Below are positions 5,807-13,567 of a stretch of DNA of 13,567 nucleotides, one piece after another. The position numbers were made by a program, and so were the translations under genes. The notes beneath the pieces are model-generated. The model did not search any database. It worked only from the letters and a program-made list of their open reading frames with translations, and had not been told where the DNA came from. The stretch lies in the NCBI GenBank assembly GCA_013152215.1, contig JAADGT010000042.1, positions 1 to 13,567 on the forward strand. Direction: 5' to 3'. The stretch comes from Deltaproteobacteria bacterium. GTDB lineage: Bacteria > Desulfobacterota > Deferrisomatia > Deferrisomatales > Deferrisomataceae. Every line of letters starts with the position of its first letter. Position 1 is the first letter of the stretch.

Positions 5807-6640
5807 TCAGCCCCGCTTCCGGTAGATCCTCAGCCTCGCATCCCACGGCACGAACAGCTCGGGCCGCAGCCCCAGGAGCGTCTCGCTGGTGCCCAGGACC
5901 AGCGCCCCGCCGGGGGCCAGCGCGGAGGCCAAGTGCTCGAGCACCCAGACCTGCACGGGTCGGCGCAGGTAGATGAGCACGTTGCGGCAGGAGATCAGAT
6001 CCACTCGCTCGGGGTACGAGGCCGGATCGAGGAGGTCGGCGGTGCGGAACTCCACCCGGCCCCTCACCTCGGCACGGACCCTCCACCGGCCGGCGCCGGC
6101 CCGCTCCAGCACCCTGGCCCGCAGGTCCGTCGGAAGCCCCTCCACGTCCCGATCGCCGTATACCCCCTCGCGGGCCCGCGCCAGGGCCCGCTCGTCCCGG
6201 TCGGTGCCGAGCACCCGGAACGGGGGCGGCTCGGGCCGGGCCTGGAGCATCGTCGCGGCCAGGGAGTAGGCCTCCTGACCCTTGGAGCACCCCACGCTCC
6301 ACAGGCGCAACCCCCGGGGGCCCTCCCTCTGGGCGGCCATCTCCGGCAGCAGCCTCCCCAGCGCCTCGAACACCGCGGGATCCCGGAAGAAACCCGAGAC
6401 CGCCACGCTGAGGCTGCGGGCGAACCGCCGGGCTTCGGCCGGGTCGTGGGCCACCCGCCGGGCATAGGCCTCGGCATCCTCATCCCCGAGGGCCTTGGCC
6501 CGGGCTCGGACCCGTCGCACCACCGCGCTCTCCTTGTAGGCCCGGAGGTCCAGCCCGGCCGCCCGGGCCACGGCGTCGGCCAGGGTGCCGAACCACGGGA
6601 GCTCGTCCCAGGGGTGGGGGAAGCGAGGGCCGGTGCTCAC
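5807..6640 (-). CDS. cheR: CheR-type chemoreceptor glutamate methyltransferase
   Basis: A 277-residue cytoplasmic enzyme that transfers methyl groups from S-adenosylmethionine to glutamates of chemoreceptors, the adaptation step of chemotaxis. The N-terminal helical part has YKESAVVRRVRAR and VSGFFRDPAVFEAL (81-94). The Rossmann part has motif I as WSVGCSKGQEAYSLA (114-128; E123 and Y125 match the usual GEEPYS with a Gln and Ala change), the acidic loop GTDRDERAL (145-153) and DLISCRNVLIYL (214-225). No TPR or receptor-docking extension is present. The GTG start overlaps the thiL stop as GTGA, so cheR is the last gene of the hsp20-lon-thiL-cheR unit. No cheA, cheB, cheW or receptor gene is in the window, so it is an orphan copy here, although motAB ends face to face with it. 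Confidence 0.93.
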   Translation of the reverse strand: MSTGPRFPHPWDELPWFGTLADAVARAAGLDLRAYKESAVVRRVRARAKALGDEDAEAYARRVAHDPAEARRFARSLSVAVSGFFRDPAVFEALGRLLPEMAAQREGPRGLRLWSVGCSKGQEAYSLAATMLQARPEPPPFRVLGTDRDERALARAREGVYGDRDVEGLPTDLRARVLERAGAGRWRVRAEVRGRVEFRTADLLDPASYPERVDLISCRNVLIYLRRPVQVWVLEHLASALAPGGALVLGTSETLLGLRPELFVPWDARLRIYRKRG

Positions 6641-7622
6641 GACCCGGACTTCCGGAAATGATCGTAACCGGTCACCGCCCCTTGCCAGGGGCGGCCCCGG
6701 TGGAGCAGGCGGACGCCAGGGCCGTCGACGATGCGGCCGATCCTCCAGACCGGCACCGCCGCGGCGCGGGCCAGGGCCTGCACCCGCTGCCGCGCCGCCG
6801 TTGGGCAGGTGAACAGGAGTTCGTAGTCCTCGCCGCCCCCCAGCACCCAGTCCAGGGCCTCACGCCCGAGCTCCTGGGCCGCCCGCTGCAGGCGCGCGGC
6901 CAGCGGGATCCGTTCGAGCCACAGCTCCGCGCCCGCCCGGCTGGCTCGGAGCAGGTGGCCCAGGTCCTGCAAAACCCCGTCCGACACGTCGATCATGGCC
7001 GTGGCCGCGCCCGTCTCGCCGAGGCTCCGCCCCAGCGCCAGGCGGGGCTCGGGACGGAGGTGGCGGCGCACCAGGCCCGGGAACCGGTCGGGCCGGCCGG
7101 ACCGGAGAAGGGCCAAACCGGCCGCGCTCTCGCCGGGAGCTCCGCTCAGGTACACGTCGTCGCCGGGCCTCGCCCCGCGCCGGAGCACGGGCCGGTCCGC
7201 CCGGCCCAGGAGGGCGAGCGACAGGGTGAGGTCCCGCGCCGAGGTGGTGTCCCCCCCCACCAGCCGGCAGCCGAAGGCCCCGCAAGCCTCCCGCAAGCCC
7301 CGGTACAGGCCTTCGATCCATGCCACCGGCAGGTCGGGGGGCGCCGAAAGGGTCAGCGTGAAGGCCCAGGGGGTGCCGCCCATGGCCGCCACGTCGCTGA
7401 CGTTGACGGCCAGGGCCTTGAACCCCAGGTCCTCGGGGCGGCCCCACTCCCGTCGGAAGTGCACGCCCTCCACCAGCGCGTCCGCCGTGCACAGCAGAAA
7501 GCCGCCCTCCAGCGGAAGGACGGCCGTATCGTCCCCCGGCCCCACGACCGGGCCGGGGGACGGAGACTCCTCCAGGAGGCCGAGGCGGCGCAGGAGCCCG
7601 AACTCGCCGACTTCGGACAGGT

Positions 7623-7626
<4 letters not shown>
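6637..7626 (-). CDS. thiL: Thiamine-monophosphate kinase ThiL
   Basis: A 329-residue cytoplasmic enzyme, the usual family length, that phosphorylates thiamine monophosphate with ATP to the active cofactor thiamine diphosphate. Family motifs appear in order: GPGDDTAVL (29-37), TADALVEGVHF (47-57), KALAVNVSDVAAMGG (70-84), VGGDTT (123-128), MIDVSDGVLQDL (211-222), GGGEDYELLFT (263-273) and the C-terminal GYDHF (320-324). These hold the metal-binding aspartates and the nucleotide and substrate sites. The GTG start at 7626 overlaps the lon stop as GTGA; longer open frame upstream lies inside lon and has no homology. Its stop overlaps the cheR start by 4 bases. Confidence 0.95.
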
Positions 7627-10037
<2,411 letters not shown>

Positions 10038-10048
10038 GGATCGCCTCG

Positions 10049-10489
10049 TCACTCGATGGGAATCCGGCGGTATCCGCGCCGTCGCTCCTCCATCTTGGGA
10101 ATCTGGATCTCCAGAACTCCCCGCTCCAGCCCGGCCCGTATGGAGGAGGGGTCCCCCGCAGCGGGCAGGAGCACCATGCGCTGGAACGGTCCGTAGCTTC
10201 GTTCCACCCGCAGGTAGCTCCACCGGCTCTCCGGGGCGGGCTTCGTGCCGCGGAGCACCAGGAACTGGGGGCCGGCGAACAGCTCGAGGGAGGAACGGTC
10301 CACCCCCGGCACGTCGGCCCGCACCCAGATGCTCCCCTCCTCCTCGATCACGTCCACGGCAGGGAACGCTCCCGGGTTCGCCAGCGCCGCCGGCGCCAGC
10401 TGGTCCTCGAACAGCCGGCGGAACAGGTCTTCCACCTGCTTTTCGAAGTAGCGGAGTCGCTCCAGGAGGTCACGGGGTGGGTTTCGCAT
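10049..10489 (-). CDS. hsp20: Small heat shock protein, Hsp20/alpha-crystallin family
   Basis: A 146-residue ATP-independent chaperone that holds unfolding proteins for later refolding or degradation. The N-terminal arm is helical with aromatic residues (LRYFEKQVEDLFRRLFEDQ). The alpha-crystallin domain runs from about 43 to 132 with PAVDVIEEEG, the VRADVPGV strand region and the hallmark RAGLERGVLEIQIPK (118-132). The C-terminal tail has the I-P-I anchor used for oligomer assembly (residues 143-145). The ATG has a GAGG ribosome site 6 bases upstream. A near-consensus sigma-70 promoter lies upstream, and lon starts 11 bases downstream: a chaperone and protease pair. No CIRCE operator or clear sigma-32 box is visible. 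Confidence 0.95.
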   Translation of the reverse strand: MRNPPRDLLERLRYFEKQVEDLFRRLFEDQLAPAALANPGAFPAVDVIEEEGSIWVRADVPGVDRSSLELFAGPQFLVLRGTKPAPESRWSYLRVERSYGPFQRMVLLPAAGDPSSIRAGLERGVLEIQIPKMEERRRGYRRIPIE

Positions 10490-10530
10490 GGTTGCCTCGA
10501 TGGGCCTGCCGTGGCGGGCGGTGCCGCGGG

Positions 10531-10559
10531 ATCATAGTCACGGCTCCGGGGACCGTCAA
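10531..10559 (-). promoter_or_regulatory. Putative sigma-70 promoter for hsp20-lon-thiL-cheR
   Basis: On the minus strand TTGACG (10559-10554) and TATGAT (10536-10531) are separated by exactly 17 bases. Against TTGACA and TATAAT each hexamer differs at one position. Transcription should begin near 10524, giving an hsp20 leader of about 35 bases. The -35 element contains the TGA stop codon of the upstream helicase gene (10558-10556), so the unit carries its own start in a 66-base gap. Confidence 0.75.
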
Positions 10560-12472
10560 GAAAGCCCGCGATCGGTGAAGAATCGGGCCACCCGTTCCCG
10601 CTCCCGGACCAGAGGGAACGGGGGGAGGCTCTGCAGCAGGAACCGGCCGTACCCCTTCTGCACGATCCGCCGGTCGAGGATCGCCACGAGGCCCCGGTCG
10701 TCCCCTCGCCGGAGCAGGCGCCCTACCCCCTGGGTGAGGGTCATGGCCGCGGCCGGAAGCTGGTAGGCCGCAAACGGCGAGCGGCCCTCCGCCCGGATCC
10801 TCTCGATCCGCGCCTGGACCAGGGGATCCTCGGGGCTGGCAAAGGGGATGCGATCGATGATCACCGCGCTCAGGGCGTGACCCGGCACGTCCACCCCCTC
10901 CCAGAACGACAGGGCACCCAGGAGCACGGAGTGCACGTCCTCCTGAAACCGGGCGAGCAGCACCTCCCGAGGCCCTTCCCCCTGGACCAGCAGGGGAACG
11001 TCCACCCGCCCCCGAAGCCGGTCCGCCACGACCCGCAGGTTCCGGTGGGACGTGAACAGGCAGAAGGCCCGGCCGCGGGTGATCCGCAGAAGCTCCCGCA
11101 TTTCCTCGGCCACCGCTTCGGCAAACCCCGAGGCGTTGGGCTCGGGCAGGGCAGGCGGCACGTAGAGCAGGCCCTGGCTGCGGTGATCGAAGGGGCTCTC
11201 GGCCACGAGCTCCGTCGCCGACTCCGGTACCCCGACCCGTTCCCGCAGGTACTCGAAGGAGCCCCCCACCCGCAGGGTGGCCGAGGTGAGCACCACGGGC
11301 AGCCCCCGGGAGAACAGCGAGGCGGCCAGGGTGGGACCGATCTCCACGGGCGCCGCCCGCAGGAACACTCCTCGGCCGCGGGTCTCGAGCCACCGCACCT
11401 CCCCGGGCTCCGGGGCCGAGGCGAACCGGTCCAGATCCTCCCGGAGTTGCTGGGTGCGCCGCACCAAGGCCTCGGCCTCGGCCGACTGAGTCTCCCTGCC
11501 GCCGATCCTGTCGGCCCAGGCGGCCAGGGCCGACAGAAGGGCGTCGAGGTGCCGATCCGCCGGGGACGGGAGCGTGCCCCGGATCCGACGGGCCGTGCCC
11601 GCCCTGGGCAGGGACCGCCAGAATGCGGCCGAGGCCTCCGCCACGGCCTCCAGGGCCCGGTGCAGCGGAGCCGGCAGGCTGCCGCCCGCGGTGAATGCGG
11701 CCCGGGCGTCACGGAGGAACTCAGTGAGCCGGTAGCTGCTCACCTGGGTGCCGAAGTGGTCCGTGGCCACGGCCTCGAGGTGGTGGGCCTCGTCCAGCAC
11801 CAAGGCCTCGTACCGTGGCAGGACCTCGCCGGCCGAGGTGGCCCGTACGGCCAGGTCGGCGCACAGCAGATGATGGTTCACCAACACCACCTGGGCCCGC
11901 TGGGCCGCGCGGCGCTGGCGCAGGAAGAAGCAGTCCTCCTCCCGAGGACACCGGCCGCCCCAGCAGGTCTCCCGGGTGGAACAGACGTCCTTCCAGGGAC
12001 CGAAGTCGTCGGGCAGGTCTGCCCACTCGGCCCGGTCGCCGGTGGAGGTCGCGCCCGCCCACCGCTCGAACCGTTCGTACAGGCGGGCCTCCTCCGGGAA
12101 CCGGAACAGGGGCCGGGCCCGAAACGCCTCGAACCGGCGCAGACACAGATAGTTTTGGCGGCCCTTGAGCAGCACCGCGGCCACTGGGCGGCCCAGGGCC
12201 TCGCCGAGCAGGGGCACGTCCCGTTCGAGGATCTGGGCCTGCAGGGTCTTGGTGGCCGTGCTCACGACCACCCGCTTGCCCGAGAGCACGGCCGGCGCGA
12301 GGTAGGCCAGGGTCTTTCCGGTGCCGGTGCCGGCCTCGGCCAGGAGCACGCCGTCCCGGCCCAGGGCCTCGGCCACGGCCCGGGCCATCTCCATCTGGGC
12401 TGGCCGGGGCTGGTACCCGGGCAGCAGCCGGGCCAAAGGGCCCTGGGAGGAGAACAGTTCGTCAAGAGTCAT
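10556..12472 (-). CDS. dinG: DinG/YoaA-type ATP-dependent DNA helicase (XPD-like, Fe-S)
   Basis: A 638-residue superfamily 2 helicase close in length to E. coli YoaA, of the XPD/Rad3-like group that unwinds DNA 5' to 3' in repair and in clearing of blocked forks or R-loops. Visible motifs: Q-like region QPRPAQMEMA, Walker A AEAGTGTGKT (45-54), motif Ia STATKTLQAQ, DEAH box LDEAHHLE (226-233), motif III LTSATL, motif V WEGVDVPG and motif VI QGVGRLLRR. The Fe-S cluster cysteines are C110 (NYLC), C170, C175 and C181, the usual four; C164 is an extra cysteine just before them. The ATG at 12472 has no clear ribosome site (a GGAGG lies about 20 bases upstream). No exonuclease domain is present, unlike Gram-positive DinG. 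It is probably the first gene of the leftward run, but hsp20 has its own promoter. Confidence 0.93.
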   Translation of the reverse strand: MTLDELFSSQGPLARLLPGYQPRPAQMEMARAVAEALGRDGVLLAEAGTGTGKTLAYLAPAVLSGKRVVVSTATKTLQAQILERDVPLLGEALGRPVAAVLLKGRQNYLCLRRFEAFRARPLFRFPEEARLYERFERWAGATSTGDRAEWADLPDDFGPWKDVCSTRETCWGGRCPREEDCFFLRQRRAAQRAQVVLVNHHLLCADLAVRATSAGEVLPRYEALVLDEAHHLEAVATDHFGTQVSSYRLTEFLRDARAAFTAGGSLPAPLHRALEAVAEASAAFWRSLPRAGTARRIRGTLPSPADRHLDALLSALAAWADRIGGRETQSAEAEALVRRTQQLREDLDRFASAPEPGEVRWLETRGRGVFLRAAPVEIGPTLAASLFSRGLPVVLTSATLRVGGSFEYLRERVGVPESATELVAESPFDHRSQGLLYVPPALPEPNASGFAEAVAEEMRELLRITRGRAFCLFTSHRNLRVVADRLRGRVDVPLLVQGEGPREVLLARFQEDVHSVLLGALSFWEGVDVPGHALSAVIIDRIPFASPEDPLVQARIERIRAEGRSPFAAYQLPAAAMTLTQGVGRLLRRGDDRGLVAILDRRIVQKGYGRFLLQSLPPFPLVRERERVARFFTDRGLS

Positions 12473-12568
12473 GCGGGATTTCAGGGGGCTGCCTCCGGCC
12501 AGTGAACTCGGGGGAAACGCCGCGGCTGGGGCGGGCGGCCCCGGCCGATCTACCCTCGCGGGGCGGTC

Positions 12569-12579
12569 TATACTACAAT
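12569..12579 (+). promoter_or_regulatory. -10-like element(s) just before the PHP phosphatase start
   Basis: TATACT (12569-12574) and TACAAT (12574-12579) overlap in an otherwise very GC-rich 116-base divergent spacer. Each differs from TATAAT at one base. No convincing -35 is visible at the expected distance. Transcription would begin about 3 to 8 bases before the ATG at 12589, so the mRNA would be leaderless or nearly so. Confidence 0.45.
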
Positions 12580-12588
12580 CCGCGTCCC

Positions 12589-13335
12589 ATGCGCATCCAA
12601 GCCGACCTTCACGTCCACACCGTCGCCAGCGGCCACGCCTTCTCCACCGTGGCCGAGATCGCCCGCGAGGCCCGCTCGCGGGGCCTGCGGGCCGTGGGGC
12701 TTGCGGACCACGGCCCCGCCCTCCCCGGCGGGCCCCACCTGTACCACTTCTCGGCCCTGCGGTTCCTGCCCCGGGTGATGGACGGGGTGCGGATCCTGCG
12801 GGGGGTCGAAGCGAACCCGGTGAACGCCCGGGGGGACCTGGATCTGCCGGATCCCCTCCTGGCCCGGCTCGACTTCGCCATCGTGGGGTTCCACGAGGGA
12901 TGCGGCCTCAAGGCCTCGACCCCCCGCAAGAACACCCGGGTGTTGATCGCGGCCATGGCCCATCCCCGGGTCCGGATCCTCGGGCATCCCGGCAACCCGG
13001 CGTTCCCCGTGGACGTGCGCGCCTTAGTGGTGGCCGCCCGGGACCGGGGGGTGGCCCTGGAGATCAACAACGCCTCGTTCGTGAACGCCCGCAAGGGGAG
13101 CCTGGAGACCTGCCACGCCATCGCGGCCGAGGCGGCCCGGGTGGGCGCCATGGTGTGCCTTTCGTCCGACGCCCACGTGGCCCAGCAGGTGGGGGAGGTC
13201 ACCGAGGCCTGGCAGGTGGCCTCGGCCGCGGGCGTGCGGCCGGAGCAGGTGGTGAACCGGACCTGGGACACCCTGGTGCGGTTCCTGGAGCTCGACCCGG
13301 CCGAGTTCGAGACGCGCCCCGGCGCATACCGATGA
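12589..13335 (+). CDS. ycdX: PHP-domain phosphatase, YcdX family
   Basis: A 248-residue metal-dependent hydrolase of the PHP (polymerase and histidinol phosphatase) family, nearly the length of E. coli YcdX (245), a trinuclear-zinc phosphatase linked there to swarming; its natural substrate is not settled. Metal ligands are all present: H8 and H10 (DLHVH), H16, H41 (DHGP), E74 (RGVEAN), H102 (GFHE), H133 (GHPGNP), and D194 and H196 (SDAH). The segments LEINNASF and ARKGS also match the family. The ATG at 12589 is chosen because homology begins there (RIQADLHVHT); a GTG at 12502 is in frame but lacks support. There is no ribosome site, in line with a near-leaderless start. It is divergent from the helicase gene and stands alone, followed by a hairpin. 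Confidence 0.93.
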   Translation: MRIQADLHVHTVASGHAFSTVAEIAREARSRGLRAVGLADHGPALPGGPHLYHFSALRFLPRVMDGVRILRGVEANPVNARGDLDLPDPLLARLDFAIVGFHEGCGLKASTPRKNTRVLIAAMAHPRVRILGHPGNPAFPVDVRALVVAARDRGVALEINNASFVNARKGSLETCHAIAAEAARVGAMVCLSSDAHVAQQVGEVTEAWQVASAAGVRPEQVVNRTWDTLVRFLELDPAEFETRPGAYR

Positions 13336-13338
13336 CGT

Positions 13339-13357
13339 CGACCGGAAGCTCCGGTCG
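13339..13357 (+). terminator. Hairpin directly after the PHP gene, possible terminator
   Basis: CGACCGGA (13339-13346), loop AGC, TCCGGTCG (13350-13357): a perfect 8-base-pair stem starting 4 bases after the stop codon. The following bases are GC-rich (GCCGCGGGG), not a T-run, so it is not a textbook intrinsic terminator; it may still block RNA decay or assist Rho. Confidence 0.45.
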
Positions 13358-13567
13358 GCCGCGGGGGGGCTGCCTGCAAAAGAGCGACTTCCATCGACCC
13401 CACCCCGCAGTTTCGGCGGCGGGGCTCAGGAGCCGCCCGGCCGCCTAGTGTCATGGTCCGCAAGTTCGTGCATTCCCCGAGGGGGTGGGGCTGGGGGCCC
13501 CTCCTTCGCTGAACGACCTCGCAGGGGCCGCCTCGGCGCGGTCCGCTGCGGCGCGTGAGGGCACGCG
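13358..13567. other. Apparently non-coding DNA at the right edge
   Basis: About 210 bases without a supportable open frame. It holds a CCCCGC/GCGGGG stem (13403-13408 with 13419-13424) and a GGGGC/GCCCC stem within the GGGGCTGGGGGCCCC stretch near 13486-13500. At 13444-13459 is the word CCTAGTGTCATGGTCC, followed by GCAAGTTCGTGCATT, which is less GC-rich than its surroundings and reads like the end of an insertion or repeated element, but no transposase is in view. The sequence is cut by the window edge. Confidence 0.4.

Noticed and set aside
10038..10223. Upstream extension of the lon frame
   Set aside because: It overlaps the conserved C-terminus of Hsp20; the ATG at 10037 has a good ribosome site and matches the usual Lon start.
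10490..10555. Possible CIRCE, sigma-32 or RNA-thermometer element before hsp20
   Set aside because: No TTAGCACTC-N9-GAGTGCTAA, no CCCCATNT -10 and no fold that pairs with the GAGG ribosome site was found by eye.
10877..12505. Plus-strand open frame opposite the helicase gene
   Set aside because: The helicase motifs on the minus strand are unmistakable; the plus-strand translation is Gly/Gln/Pro-rich without any domain.

Overview
This window is very GC-rich and densely coded, with short gaps, 4-base stop/start overlaps and strong G/C preference at third codon positions. Gene content suggests a motile, free-living Gram-negative bacterium of deltaproteobacterial type (Geobacter/Deferrisoma-like). 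Three pointers are a KorD-type ferredoxin subunit, a histidine kinase with the Cys-rich 'two-CW' motif, and a phasin-like protein next to an ABC1 kinase. The taxonomic call is inference from gene families, not a marker-gene result.

Region 1 (1-3532, minus strand) is one run of five genes transcribed leftward: a small membrane protein, a membrane histidine kinase with a Cys-rich insert, a phasin-like helical protein, an ABC1/UbiB-family atypical kinase, and the start of a 4Fe-4S KorD-like subunit that leaves the window at base 1. The first four overlap by 4 to 14 bases, so translational coupling is likely. No response regulator lies beside the kinase.

Region 2 (3533-5268, plus strand) holds motA and motB, the flagellar stator pair, closest in residues to the PomA/PomB type. 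A good sigma-28 (FliA) promoter match lies 43 bases upstream of motA, which ties the pair to late flagellar gene control.

Region 3 (5269-5806) is a 538-base gap between the convergent motB and cheR genes. I see no supportable gene there. It holds inverted repeats, a slippage-type GGCCGCTA-like array and several hairpins, and looks like repeat or remnant sequence.

Region 4 (5807-12472, minus strand) reads dinG-like helicase, hsp20, lon, thiL, cheR. A near-consensus sigma-70 promoter for hsp20 overlaps the stop codon of the helicase gene, so the hsp20-lon-thiL-cheR unit can be expressed separately. lon/thiL and thiL/cheR overlap by 4 bases. This puts a chemotaxis-type methyltransferase in a proteostasis and thiamine operon, with its 3' end facing motAB.

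Region 5 (12473-13567) has a divergent 116-base spacer, a plus-strand YcdX-type PHP phosphatase with a -10-like element almost on its start codon, a hairpin directly after its stop, and about 210 bases of apparently non-coding DNA at the window edge.

Most of the window is core cellular machinery. I do not see a defence island, CRISPR array, prophage or clearly new multi-gene system. The items most worth a second look are the two-CW kinase/phasin/ABC1 run, the orphan cheR placement, and the repeat-rich gap after motB.
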